Below, piece after piece: positions 53,691-62,652 of a stretch of DNA of 64,000 nucleotides (the stretch's first letter is position 1; each line of letters starts with the position of its first letter). The translations under genes were made by a program, and so were the position numbers. The notes beneath the pieces were generated by a model that worked only from the letters and a program-made list of their open reading frames with translations, was not told the DNA's origin and made no database searches. Location of the stretch: assembly GCA_964440115.1 (NCBI GenBank), contig CAYTPV010000001.1, forward strand, positions 527,624 through 591,623, in the 5' to 3' direction. The stretch is from JAEWWD01 sp964440115 (lineage in GTDB: Bacteria; Bacillota; Clostridia; Christensenellales; CAG-138).

Positions 53691-54461
53691 ATGCCGACAA
53701 GAGGAAATGCCGTTCAATCCGTCGGTAAGGCCATGGAACTGCTCGATTGCCTTGCCGCCGCACGAAGGCCATTGTCGCTGCAGGAAATATCGCTCTCAAC
53801 CGGTTGGGCCAAGAGCACCATACACGGTCTGCTTGCGGCTATGCGGGAATACGGCATTGTGGACCAGTCAAGGCTGGACGGGAAATACCGGCTGGGGCTC
53901 CGGCTGTTTGAACTGGGTACTGCCGTCAGTTCTTCATGGGACGTATTGAATATCGCACGGCCGCACCTGCAGGAAATCGCGCTGCAGACGGGCGAATCCG
54001 TGCATCTGGCCATGCTGGACGGAGCCGAGGTGCTTTATCTGGATTATGTGGATGACCGCCGCGCGCTCCGTATTGTCGCCGAGCCGGGCACACGGCTGCC
54101 TGCGCACTGTTCGGCTCTTGGCAAAGCCATGCTTGCGTATCTACCGGAATTGGAAGCGCAGCGCGTGCTGGCCTCGCGGGAGCTTCGGGCGTATACGCCG
54201 CACACACTGACGGATATCGCGCAGCTGCAGCAGGAATTTGAGCGCGTGCGCCAAACCGGCTGTGCCATCGAAGACGGCGAAATGCGCATTGGCCTGCGGG
54301 CAGCGGCTGCCCCCGTATTCAACGCATACAAACAGCCCGCCTACGCCATCGGCGTGACGGGCATGTTCCGCAGGGTATCGGATGAGACATTCGCGCTTGC
54401 AAAACGGCTGGTCATCGACGCGGCGGCCGCGGTATCCGCTGAGCTCGGATACCGTGGATAG
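53691..54461 (+). CDS. IclR-family transcriptional regulator
   Basis: A 256-residue regulator with an N-terminal winged helix (VQSVGKAMELLDCLAAARRP, EISLSTGWAKSTIHGLLAAM, YRLGLRLFELG) and an IclR effector domain (GESVHLAMLDGAEVLYLDYV, GTRLPAHCSALGKAMLAYLP, GEMRIGLRAAAAPVF). IclR proteins respond to small organic acids or sugar derivatives. AAAGGAG precedes the ATG at 53691. It is divergently arranged with the NagB-fold gene, its likely target or effector partner; the 249-base gap shows no clear palindrome by eye. Confidence 0.92.
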   Translation: MPTRGNAVQSVGKAMELLDCLAAARRPLSLQEISLSTGWAKSTIHGLLAAMREYGIVDQSRLDGKYRLGLRLFELGTAVSSSWDVLNIARPHLQEIALQTGESVHLAMLDGAEVLYLDYVDDRRALRIVAEPGTRLPAHCSALGKAMLAYLPELEAQRVLASRELRAYTPHTLTDIAQLQQEFERVRQTGCAIEDGEMRIGLRAAAAPVFNAYKQPAYAIGVTGMFRRVSDETFALAKRLVIDAAAAVSAELGYRG

Positions 54462-54483
54462 TCGCCGGACTATGCCCAATAGT

Positions 54484-54682
54484 GCCCGCGGCACTTCAGT
54501 CCATCGGCAAAGTCCTTCGGGCTTTGCCGATGGGCTTCCTGTGGGTTAAAATGCAGTTCATGGCTGCATTTTTTCCACCGATTTGACGCGCATGTCGTCA
54601 AATCGGATTAAAAGTGGGGGGCGAATCCCCCACACCCCCATAGAGGGTTTGACGATCTCTGTAGTGCCTGCGGCACTTTTTT
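54484..54682. repeat. Dispersed nested-hairpin element, copy 3
   Basis: Bounded by GTGCCCGCGGCAC (about 54483) and GTGCCTGCGGCAC (about 54664). Inside: CCATCGGCAAAGTCC..GGGCTTTGCCGATGG, AAAATGCAG..CTGCATTTT, GATTTGACGCGCATGTCGTCAAATC and GTGGGGGGCGAATCCCCCAC. It matches the reverse complement of 19485-19700 module by module, with one module missing. There is no coding potential. Confidence 0.7.
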
Positions 54683-54691
54683 GACAGGGTG

Positions 54692-55339
54692 CTACTCTTT
54701 ATAGCACCACCACCAGGCGTTGCATGAAAGATCCTGCGAAGCGGGGTTGTTCTGCCGTTGCACAAGCTCCTGATACGTCTGCGGCGGGGGAACCATAGCG
54801 GGATCGCCCGGCTCCCAGTTTGCGGGGGTGACCAGGCCTTCCTTGTCGCTGAACTGCAATGCCTGCACCAGGCGCATGATCTCGGGGATATACCTCCCGT
54901 TGGTCATCGGATAGATGAGTATCGCGCGGATGGTCTGGTCGGGGTCGATGATGAACACATTGCGTACGGTGGACTGCTTATTGACGTCCGGCGCTATCAT
55001 ACCGTACATGCGGGCAATATCGCCCATGCGATCGGCTACAATGGGAAAAGGAATCTGCACGCCTGTCGCCTGATTGATGGCGTACACCCATCCCAGATGC
55101 GAAGGGTTGCTGTCTATGCTCAGCCCCAGCAAATAGGTATTGATTTCTTTAAACGCAGGGGCCTGCTGAGAGAACGCAATAAATTCCGTTGTGCAAACGG
55201 GCGTAAAATCCCCCGGATGGGAGAAAAACACAAGCCATGACCCCTTATACTGGCTCAGATCTATGGGGCCGAATGTGCTCATGGCCTGAAAATTCGGCGC
55301 TTTCATGCCGATGGTCAGGCAACTGCTTTTCTGTTCCAT
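54692..55339 (-). CDS. Peroxiredoxin, 1-Cys/Prx6-like
   Basis: A 215-residue thiol peroxidase. The peroxidatic cysteine sits in FFSHPGDFTPVCTTEFIAF near residue 49, the arginine in ADRMGDIARMYGMI near 115, and the Prx6-type extended C-terminus follows. Two further cysteines lie near the end (DLSCNAWWWCYKE) and could act as resolving residues. It reduces hydrogen peroxide and organic peroxides in the cytoplasm. AAGGGGG is six bases from the ATG at 55339, better than the two upstream ATGs. Confidence 0.93.
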   Translation of the reverse strand: MEQKSSCLTIGMKAPNFQAMSTFGPIDLSQYKGSWLVFFSHPGDFTPVCTTEFIAFSQQAPAFKEINTYLLGLSIDSNPSHLGWVYAINQATGVQIPFPIVADRMGDIARMYGMIAPDVNKQSTVRNVFIIDPDQTIRAILIYPMTNGRYIPEIMRLVQALQFSDKEGLVTPANWEPGDPAMVPPPQTYQELVQRQNNPASQDLSCNAWWWCYKE

Positions 55340-55449
55340 GGTCATCCCCCTTTTACGCACATCATATGCGGCGGGATGAGAGTTTGACTCGGCTGCCTCT
55401 TACGCAGATTCTCTGCCGCTTCCGATATTCAAAATGAAACGGAGTGCAA

Positions 55450-55482
55450 TAAAAACCACCGGCAAGGCTGTGCTGCCGGTGG
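55450..55482 (-). terminator. Terminator of the efflux operon
   Basis: Minus strand CCACCGGCA..TGCCGGTGG followed by TTTTTATT. A second GC-rich stem (GCCGGCGG..CCGCCGGC) lies just before it, near 55495-55525. The remaining gap to 55340 is featureless. Confidence 0.75.
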
Positions 55483-55553
55483 CCATATGCCGTGCCGGCG
55501 GTTAAGGGAGTAACCCGCCGGCGTGAAGATCTGTTCTGATCTGATAGAGTTCG

Positions 55554-56249
55554 CTATCGATCATCAATCATGCCGTCCACGATATGCACCACGCGCTGCG
55601 CATGCGTTGCCACCTGCAGATCGTGCGTGATCATGACGATTGTATGCCCCATATCGTGCAGCTGATGGAACAGCTTCAATACCTCCTGCCCTGTTTTGGT
55701 ATCCAGAGCTCCGGTTGGCTCATCGGCAAGCAGCAGCTTGGGTTTGCCCACCAAAGCACGCGCAATCGCCACACGCTGCTGCTGGCCGCCGGAAAGTTCA
55801 TTCGGCCTGTGCTGTATGCGTTCGCTCATTTCCAGCATGCTCAGCGTTTCCAGTGCGCGGATTTGTGCCTCCTTATGCCCGACACCGCGTACCAGCAGCG
55901 GCATCATGACATTCTGCAGAACAGAATAGGTCGGCACCAGATGATATTTCTGGAATATGAAGCCGATGAGCCGGTTGCGTATGATGGTCAGCTGCTCGTC
56001 CTGCATCTCATGAATGGGATAATTGAACAGCCTGTATTCGCCTTCCTGAAAGGTATCCATACAGCCAATGATGTTCATGAGAGTCGATTTGCCGCTGCCG
56101 GAAGGGCCGAGTACGCCCAGATATTCCCCCTGTTCGACCTGCAACGATACGCCGCGCAGCGCTTCTACGACTGTGTCACCCATCTGGAAACGCTTGTGCA
56201 CGTTCCTAAGTTCTATGAGCGGGGCCTGTGCGGTAGGATTGCTTTCCAT
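55554..56249 (-). CDS. ABC transporter ATP-binding protein, MacB/LolD type
   Basis: A 231-residue ATPase: Walker A GVLGPSGSGKSTLMNIIGCM near residue 45, Q-loop FIFQKYHLVPTYS, signature NELSGGQQQRVAIARALVGK near 143, Walker B LLLADEPTGALD, and the H-loop TIVMITHDLQVA. It powers the MacB-type permease encoded two genes upstream, probably exporting a drug, peptide or lipid through the adaptor. AGGAGC precedes the ATG. Confidence 0.93.
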   Translation of the reverse strand: MESNPTAQAPLIELRNVHKRFQMGDTVVEALRGVSLQVEQGEYLGVLGPSGSGKSTLMNIIGCMDTFQEGEYRLFNYPIHEMQDEQLTIIRNRLIGFIFQKYHLVPTYSVLQNVMMPLLVRGVGHKEAQIRALETLSMLEMSERIQHRPNELSGGQQQRVAIARALVGKPKLLLADEPTGALDTKTGQEVLKLFHQLHDMGHTIVMITHDLQVATHAQRVVHIVDGMIDDR

Positions 56250-56259
56250 AGACCTGCTC

Positions 56260-56919
56260 CTAACGGGAAAGTATGGTTACTGCGGTGATGGTGCTATCCG
56301 CGTTGAGCGTAAGGGATAATACCATACCCTCCGTCACGTCTGAAAAATCACCCGTGCCGATGGCCATGCCGACCGGCAGCAGATATGTCGCTGTCTCGCC
56401 GGTATAGTCGAGCGTTACACTGCGGCCGCCCTGCTTGGCTGTGCCCGTTGCCGATTCCTGCTGCTTCTCACCGGAGGGTGGATTGCCTGAAGGCATTTCG
56501 CCCGAAGGAGGTCCGCCCGCGGGCATTTCACCCGAAGGAGGTCCGCCCGAAGGCATCTCACCGGTCGCGTTGCCGGAAGGGCGTTCGCCCATATTGCCGG
56601 ATGCACGCTCTCCCCCGGCATTTCCTGTCCCGTCCGTGCTTTTCTGTCCTTCAGACTGGGCGTCCTGCTGTTCATCGGCGGAAGATGCGGTCGCCATGCC
56701 GCTGCCCTGCTGCGGCTTTCCCAGTGCAAGCGTCACTTCGTTTCCCACTATGCTGTCCACGCGCCCGTACACAACAGTCGTGTCTGAAGACGCAGCCTGT
56801 GAAATATCCATTGTTCCCTTGTGCGTGGCCGCAGCGGATTTGTTATCGTTCGATTTTGAGCAGCCTGCTGCAAACAGCACGAGCGTTATACTAATTACCA
56901 ATGCGGCAATACGTTTCAT
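56260..56919 (-). CDS. Lipoprotein with GEMPSGGPPS-type repeats, in efflux operon
   Basis: A 219-residue secreted lipoprotein: KR followed by a hydrophobic signal and the lipobox LFAAGC. The N-terminal part holds VVYGRVDSIVGNEVTLALGK, an OB/beta-rich pattern of the kind found in DUF5666-like proteins. A low-complexity middle has three tandem copies of a decapeptide like GEMPSGGPPS (about residues 116-147), then a C-terminal beta segment (VTLDYTGETATYLLPVGMAI). It lies between the permease and ATPase genes, so it probably assembles with the transporter outside the membrane. GGAGGGG precedes the ATG at 56919. Confidence 0.75.
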   Translation of the reverse strand: MKRIAALVISITLVLFAAGCSKSNDNKSAAATHKGTMDISQAASSDTTVVYGRVDSIVGNEVTLALGKPQQGSGMATASSADEQQDAQSEGQKSTDGTGNAGGERASGNMGERPSGNATGEMPSGGPPSGEMPAGGPPSGEMPSGNPPSGEKQQESATGTAKQGGRSVTLDYTGETATYLLPVGMAIGTGDFSDVTEGMVLSLTLNADSTITAVTILSR

Positions 56920-56962
56920 ATGCCCCTCCATTTTTTTGCGTGTTATTGGCCCGGTTTTGATA

Positions 56963-58348
56963 TTACTCCAAATTCAGCGCCTCTATTGGAACCAAGCGCG
57001 ATGCCTTCCATGCGGGATAAAATCCGAACAACGTACCCGTCAGCACAGCGAATACCAACGCAAGCACGAATGCCCATACATTAGGCTCCACGCGCATGCC
57101 CGCAAGCTGCACCAGCGGCAATAATCCGAAGCTTGCTCCTACGCCCAATACCCCGCCGATGATGCTGATAATGCTCGCTTCCATTAAAAACTCCAGCAGT
57201 ATGGAGCGTTTGGAACAGCCGACGGCCTTCAAAATACCTATCTCTGCCGTGCGCTCCTTTACGGAAACAAACAGCACGTTCATAATGCCTATACCGCCTA
57301 CGATAAAAACAATCGACGCAACAGCCATCAGCAGCAGCGCCAGCGTGTTGGCAGAACTTGACGCCGCCTCCATGGCGCTGCCCGCATCGGTTACGTCAAA
57401 GAAGGCATTGGGGTAGTTTTCAGTCAGAACGGTATTGATATCTTCCATGGCCTGCGGCACATCGTCCACGCTATCCGCAACAGCAGCAATTTTGGGTTCG
57501 GCTGATGTGCCGAACAATTGCTTCTGAGCCGTCGTATAAGGAAGATATACGGCCGTATCGGGGCTGATGCCGCTTGATACGTCCCCCATTTTCTCGAGTA
57601 CGCCAACGATCTCATAATTCTTGCCGTCTATCTCCAGATAATCACCGTAGGCATAGGCAGCGTATGTGAATATTTCTTCGGCCAAGTCGTAGCCAATGAC
57701 GCAGACATATTCTTCATATTCCGTGTCCTCATTTTCAATGAACCTGCCGTACTTGGGCACAAGATTGCTGATGGCCTGGTATTGCGAATACACGCCGACG
57801 GCAGTCACCGTTTTTTCCTCTTCCAAATCCCCGCCGAACGCCGTGGTTTCACCGCTCTGCAGTATTGTAACCTCCGAAAGCGCGGGCACGAGTTCTTTGA
57901 GGTTCTCTACGTCCTCAGCCTTTAACCGTGTACTTTTGCTGTTACTGCTACTGGACTGTCTGTCATTGCCGCCGGGAAAGCCGCCGCCGGGGAACCCGCC
58001 GCTGCTGCCGCCCGATTGAATAGCCTGACGCATGCGCGAGATGGCCTGTGCCTGGAGGCTAGAACTTCCGCTTCCTCCACCCATATCCGGCGGACCGCCC
58101 ATGCCGCCCTCCATTCCCTGCATCATGGAATCCATATCCACGCCGTCGCCGACTGCAACCTCTATGGCTCCGGCGTTTAGGTTTTTGAACTGATCCGCTA
58201 CATCCGCCTTGCCGCCGCGCCCTATGGAAATGACGAGCACGATGGTAGCTGCGCCCACGATGATGCCCAAAGACGTCAGCATCATCTTGAACTTGTTTTC
58301 CACAATGTTGATGAATACCAGCCGCAGTATTTCCCTGACCTGCATCAT
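56963..58348 (-). CDS. MacB-type ABC transporter permease
   Basis: A 461-residue FtsX/MacB-fold permease with one N-terminal helix (MMLTSLGIIVGAATIVLVIS), a large extracellular domain (about 50-330), and three C-terminal helices containing VGGIGIMNVLFVSVKERTAE, the family signature. A Met/Gly/Ser-rich insert of about 65 residues (about 75-140: MQGMEGGMGGPPDMGGGSG, FPGGGFPGGN) interrupts the extracellular domain. It is joined by a 4-base ATGA overlap to the adaptor gene. It probably acts as a mechanotransmitting exporter with the ATPase at 55554. Confidence 0.92.
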   Translation of the reverse strand: MMQVREILRLVFINIVENKFKMMLTSLGIIVGAATIVLVISIGRGGKADVADQFKNLNAGAIEVAVGDGVDMDSMMQGMEGGMGGPPDMGGGSGSSSLQAQAISRMRQAIQSGGSSGGFPGGGFPGGNDRQSSSSNSKSTRLKAEDVENLKELVPALSEVTILQSGETTAFGGDLEEEKTVTAVGVYSQYQAISNLVPKYGRFIENEDTEYEEYVCVIGYDLAEEIFTYAAYAYGDYLEIDGKNYEIVGVLEKMGDVSSGISPDTAVYLPYTTAQKQLFGTSAEPKIAAVADSVDDVPQAMEDINTVLTENYPNAFFDVTDAGSAMEAASSSANTLALLLMAVASIVFIVGGIGIMNVLFVSVKERTAEIGILKAVGCSKRSILLEFLMEASIISIIGGVLGVGASFGLLPLVQLAGMRVEPNVWAFVLALVFAVLTGTLFGFYPAWKASRLVPIEALNLE

Positions 58349-60432
58349 GAACGTCCCACCGCGCTTTCAGCTAATACAACATCTCCTTCTGACAAACCGG
58401 AGAGTATTTCCACGTAGCGCCCATCCGAGAAACCGGTCTTGACTTCCGTCTTGACAGGTTCTCCGTCCTCACCCTTTTTCAGTACGGTTGCAACACCACC
58501 GACATTGGTAATCGCCTGCGTGCTCACATAAAGCACGTCGTTCGCCGACCGCTGCACCAAAGTGACATCTGCGCTCATGCCTTCGTACATCATCTGCGTA
58601 TTGTCCCCTTCGAGGCGTACATTCACGGTATAGCTGACCGTTGCGGCACCTGAGCGCGAGGATTCGACGGTGATGGTATCCACCAGAGCGTCAAATGTTC
58701 TGCCTTCAAAAGCATTCATGGTAACAGTGGCCTTCTGACCGATGGAGACGCCCAGTATATCCTCCTCAGAGATGGTAATGGGCACATACACGTCGGTGAT
58801 ATTGGTCAGCGTACAGAGTGTCTGTGTCATGAGCATACCAAGATTGTCGTTGTAGGTAACGTCAAACGAGTCACCCCCGTCAACATTGATTTCCGCAACC
58901 ATGCCGGTGCAGGGGGCGACCACAACGCCGTCCATGGCGATGTTCTGTTTCAGCTCCACAATTTCCGCGTTGAGCGTATCGTATTTTTCCTGCGCGGTAT
59001 CGACTGCCTGCTGCAGCTGCAGCTTTGTCAGTTCCAGCGTGGTGGACGCGGTGCTTGCCTCGTTCTTGGCCAGCTGGCTTTGCTGCTCGGCGGTTGTTGC
59101 GCCGGTTGTCAAATTCACGCCGGCTTGCGAAAGCGCAAGCTCATCCGCCGCAACCTGCGCCTTGAGCGTATCCACCTTGGTCGCGAGATCATCCTCGTCT
59201 TCTATGTTGCCATAGGTGCTGTTGTAATCCTCTTTATAATCGCTGTAGGCCGTCTGCGCGTTGGACAGCTTTGTCTTGAGGCTGGACAGCGCAGCTGTCA
59301 TGGCGCTCACGCTGGAATAGGACCCCAGCGCTTCTGTCAGATCCGCTTTGAGTTCGTCAATCTTCGATGCAATATCCGTCGCGCCGGATTCCGATGTCTT
59401 CGCATCATCATAAGCAGCCTTGGCTGATTTGTAATAAGACAGCGAGGCTTTGTACGTTGTTTCCGCCTTGGTCGCATTGCCGGTATCGGACCCACTGGAC
59501 GGATCGTACTCTATACCCTGCGCAGTCAGATACGCAATATCGTCCGCGCTGAGGGAACCGCCGGAAGTGAGAAAATTATTAATGCTGGTAATGAGGGCTG
59601 CTTTTGCATTATTCAAAGCAACTAGTTTTTGCGATACATCCTTGCCCAGATCGTATTCCTGTTCGAGCGCATCTATTTGATTTTGCAGATCGTTGACATC
59701 GTCAAGATCGCTCTGCAGCTCTTCGACATCGTCCTGATAGTCTTCCACCCGGTCTTCCAACCGGGTCAGATATGCATAATCGCTCGGGTAGCTTGCGTGC
59801 AGTTCTACGTATTCCTCATAATCCTTCTGCGCCGTCGTAAGCGCGGTCTGCGCATTGCTCAACTTGAGCTGCAACTGTTCGACGGTCAGGTTTTCGGTGG
59901 TAGAGGCAAGCTTGCCGTCCTGCACGCTGTTTTTATAGCTTTGCTCTGCTTCCAGAAGCTTCGTCTGCTGGTCCAGCTTCGCCTGCTTCACTTCCAACCC
60001 GGCCTGCTCGAGCTCCAGCTCATAGCTCGCAAGTCCAATCTTGATTTCATCCGCGTTGAGTTTCATGAGCGGATCACCTTTTTTTACGGACGAACCTTCC
60101 TTGACGTAGACTTCCTCTACGGAAGTCGAAACAGAGTAGGTCACCGTTTCGCGGTCGAGCGAAATAGAGGAGCTCTCGTTCTGCCCCACTGTGATATCGC
60201 CCCGCTCGACGGTATATTCACGGTATACCGTTTCGCCGTTTGTACTCTTGCTGCCAGAAAGGGAAAGTATCAGGACAACGGCCGCTCCGCAAAGCAGCAG
60301 CGCCCCGCCGCCGATGAATATCCAGCGCTTTTTCTCGGGCTTCGGCTTTGCTTCGCCGCCCCCTATGAGAGCAGTCAAATCGGGTTCTTCACTTCGCCGG
60401 GAACTGACAGCGCGCTTTGGCGATCGACGCAT
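58345..60432 (-). CDS. HlyD/MacA-type membrane-fusion (adaptor) protein
   Basis: A 695-residue adaptor: short cytoplasmic part, one transmembrane helix (WIFIGGGALLLCGAAVVLIL, about residues 48-67), a biotinyl-lipoyl-like half (SVKKGDPLMKLNADEIKIGL), a very long coiled-coil hairpin (about 150-450), then the returning lipoyl half (GMVAEINVDGGDSF), a beta barrel and the membrane-proximal domain (VLYVSTQAITNVGGVATVLK). In monoderms such adaptors extend the MacB permease into the wall. GGAGG is just before the ATG at 60432, preferred over 60498. First gene of the four-gene efflux operon. Confidence 0.9.
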   Translation of the reverse strand: MRRSPKRAVSSRRSEEPDLTALIGGGEAKPKPEKKRWIFIGGGALLLCGAAVVLILSLSGSKSTNGETVYREYTVERGDITVGQNESSSISLDRETVTYSVSTSVEEVYVKEGSSVKKGDPLMKLNADEIKIGLASYELELEQAGLEVKQAKLDQQTKLLEAEQSYKNSVQDGKLASTTENLTVEQLQLKLSNAQTALTTAQKDYEEYVELHASYPSDYAYLTRLEDRVEDYQDDVEELQSDLDDVNDLQNQIDALEQEYDLGKDVSQKLVALNNAKAALITSINNFLTSGGSLSADDIAYLTAQGIEYDPSSGSDTGNATKAETTYKASLSYYKSAKAAYDDAKTSESGATDIASKIDELKADLTEALGSYSSVSAMTAALSSLKTKLSNAQTAYSDYKEDYNSTYGNIEDEDDLATKVDTLKAQVAADELALSQAGVNLTTGATTAEQQSQLAKNEASTASTTLELTKLQLQQAVDTAQEKYDTLNAEIVELKQNIAMDGVVVAPCTGMVAEINVDGGDSFDVTYNDNLGMLMTQTLCTLTNITDVYVPITISEEDILGVSIGQKATVTMNAFEGRTFDALVDTITVESSRSGAATVSYTVNVRLEGDNTQMMYEGMSADVTLVQRSANDVLYVSTQAITNVGGVATVLKKGEDGEPVKTEVKTGFSDGRYVEILSGLSEGDVVLAESAVGRS

Positions 60433-60647
60433 AGTATCCTCCGTATATCGGCGCACGCAATACGCGCACTGCCCTTTTTGCCTCAGTATATCCGCCATTT
60501 CTTAATGAAAGCTTTAATTTAGAAGTGTTGTCACATTCTGGACATAATCTGTACGAATGCTGCCATGCTTTGCCGCGCTGATAATACATCCTGCCTTGGT
60601 AATATATGATACGATACGATTGAGCAAGTATAAGGCGGGTGTACAGG

Positions 60648-61325
60648 TTGAAACTTCTGCTGGTTGAGGATGACAGGGAACTGGGTTCGAAAATGTTCAC
60701 AGCGCTATCCAGTCATGGATTTACGGTGCTTTCCGCCTGCGACGGTACAGAGGGTATGCGGCGGGCAATGAACGAATATTTCGATGTGATCGTAATGGGG
60801 GATTCGTTGACCGGGCATAGCGGACTGAGTATTGTGCGGGCCATGCGGCAGCAGGAACGGTCCATGCCCGTGCTTATGCTGACCTCTCGGCAGAAAGCCG
60901 CCGATCGCGTGATGTGCCTGGACTGCGGAGCAGACGACTGCCTGACGATACCCTTCGACATGGATGAACTGCTAGCGCGTGTACGGGCGATGACGCGCCG
61001 CAAGGGAGAACTCGCCCAGAACGATGCGCTGTACTTTTCAGATATTGCGCTGGTAAGCTCCGACTATACTCTTTTATGCGGTGGACAGCAGATAAGGCTT
61101 TCCCGCCGTGAAACAGAGATTATGCGGTACTTTCTGACCCGCCTGCATACCGTAATCAATAAAGAAGAACTATTTTCCCGCATATGGGGCTATGATAATA
61201 CAGCCGACATTGCAAGCGTGGAAGTATATGTATCCTTTCTGAGAAAAAAGTTAAAGCAGCTTGACGCACATGTCGATATCCGCAGCGTACGCGGGGTTGG
61301 ATACCGTTTGCTGGACACTCTGTAA
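60648..61325 (+). CDS. OmpR-family response regulator with degenerate receiver
   Basis: A 225-residue protein with an N-terminal receiver domain (KLLLVEDDRELG; MLTSRQKAADRVM) and a C-terminal OmpR winged helix (LSRRETEIMRYFLTRLHTVI; VEVYVSFLRKKL; VRGVGYRLL). The phosphoacceptor position in DVIVMGDSLTGHSG is a Gly, with the Asp moved one residue on, and the conserved lysine of the KPF loop is Ile (LTIPFD). Control is probably phosphorylation-independent. No histidine kinase is adjacent. The TTG at 60648 has AAGGCGG at a suitable distance; a GTG nine bases earlier is possible. It is divergent from the efflux operon and may regulate it. Confidence 0.85.
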   Translation: MKLLLVEDDRELGSKMFTALSSHGFTVLSACDGTEGMRRAMNEYFDVIVMGDSLTGHSGLSIVRAMRQQERSMPVLMLTSRQKAADRVMCLDCGADDCLTIPFDMDELLARVRAMTRRKGELAQNDALYFSDIALVSSDYTLLCGGQQIRLSRRETEIMRYFLTRLHTVINKEELFSRIWGYDNTADIASVEVYVSFLRKKLKQLDAHVDIRSVRGVGYRLLDTL

Positions 61326-61467
61326 TATTCTATATTTATCCATTATTAGTAATTATTTTGTACGGCCTGACTGAACGCATGCAACCATTGCGGAACGTCG
61401 GCCGTCTATTTATATATGGAATTCGCGCTGCTCACACCTGAGCGGCGGTACTGATATGAGGTGTTCT

Positions 61468-62652
61468 ATGATTAGACGCTTAACCTGCATACTTCTGCTG
61501 CTCGTTATGACTGTATCCGGCTGTGCGCTGACTGCGCCTGCACTCACGCCCTCGCCGGAACAGACTGCAGAATCTTCCCCTGCTGCGCAGCCGTCAGACA
61601 ATACAATCGCATCAGATGGCATAATGATTGCTGCCGAACACGCGCAATACCCGGTGGGCGTACAGGATATCACATTGCTGTGGACCAATCGCTCTGATGG
61701 CACCTGCATTTACGGCGAAAGTTTCTCTCTTGAGCGCAAAACGAACGAAGGCTGGGAAGCGCTGTTTCTGATCGGCGGCGTGGGCTTTGACGGCATTGCC
61801 AACACGCTCGGCGCCAATTCCACCCGCGCGCAGAAGCTGGAAATCAGTCGCGCGTACGGCAGACTTGAACTTGGCGAATACCGCATCGTGACGCAGGCGA
61901 CGGATGAAAAGAGCGGACAAGTCCTGCCGCTTTGGGCGGAATTCGCCGTCGCTTCCGCGCCCGGTGTTTCGCCCATACCGCTCCCCGCATCCATTCCGGG
62001 CGTGACGGAATTGACGGCAGGGGAAATATCGCATATCACCTACAGGGATGAGTCTATTTCCCATGAGCGTATCTGGACCACGCAGAAGGATATCGCGCAA
62101 GCGCTTGCTGCGCTGCAGTCCATCCGGCTCACGGCATATGCAGGCGGCCAGCAAGACCCGGCGAAATGGGACGGCAGATATCTCATCAACTGTTTTGATG
62201 GCAGGACGTTCAAGGTGGATTTCTCGGGTAATATGCTCACCGATGGCGAGAATTTTTACGAATACGAGGAAGACGCAAAGGGCCTGCCCGCTAAGAGCAT
62301 GCCGCAGCCCGGCGTTTATCTGGAAATGAAGCGCTATTCTTATACTGCCGGTGCGAAGGAAATAGGTTTTGCCGTAGTCAACGATACGGCGGATACCGTG
62401 CCAGTCGTGATGGCGCCTATGTTGGAACAATCCACCAATGCGGGATGGAAAAAGCTGCGCGTAGAAGGCGGATTTTGCGGCACGCCCGACCCGGTGAAGC
62501 CGGGACGATATGAAACGACGATTCCAATGGCGCTTTTGTACCCAGACGCCGCAGAAGGCGTATACCGGCTTTCTTTAACAGGTTATAATCCGGATGGCAG
62601 CACGTACGCACTGTGCACCGTGTTCGCCACCGGCGGTAAGGATGCAATTTGA
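61468..62652 (+). CDS. Lipoprotein with bacterial Ig-like domain
   Basis: A 394-residue secreted lipoprotein. It has a signal helix and lipobox (VMTVSGC), a Pro/Ser/Thr/Ala-rich linker, then beta-rich domains. One (about residues 50-165: YPVGVQDITLLWTNRS, SFSLERKTNEGWEALF, LELGEYRIV) resembles the bacterial Ig-like fold used in cell-surface proteins, and a similar one recurs near the end (GFAVVNDTADTVPV..YRLSLTGYNP). Function unknown. The start at 61468 (MIRR) follows GAGGTG; the ATG 12 bases before lacks a site. Its stop overlaps the next gene's TTG start by 4 bases. Confidence 0.75.
   Translation: MIRRLTCILLLLVMTVSGCALTAPALTPSPEQTAESSPAAQPSDNTIASDGIMIAAEHAQYPVGVQDITLLWTNRSDGTCIYGESFSLERKTNEGWEALFLIGGVGFDGIANTLGANSTRAQKLEISRAYGRLELGEYRIVTQATDEKSGQVLPLWAEFAVASAPGVSPIPLPASIPGVTELTAGEISHITYRDESISHERIWTTQKDIAQALAALQSIRLTAYAGGQQDPAKWDGRYLINCFDGRTFKVDFSGNMLTDGENFYEYEEDAKGLPAKSMPQPGVYLEMKRYSYTAGAKEIGFAVVNDTADTVPVVMAPMLEQSTNAGWKKLRVEGGFCGTPDPVKPGRYETTIPMALLYPDAAEGVYRLSLTGYNPDGSTYALCTVFATGGKDAI

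Noticed and set aside
52719..53717. Longer N-terminus for the NagB-fold protein (332 residues)
   Set aside because: The extension crosses the divergent promoter region and overlaps the IclR start; a good ribosome site precedes 53441.
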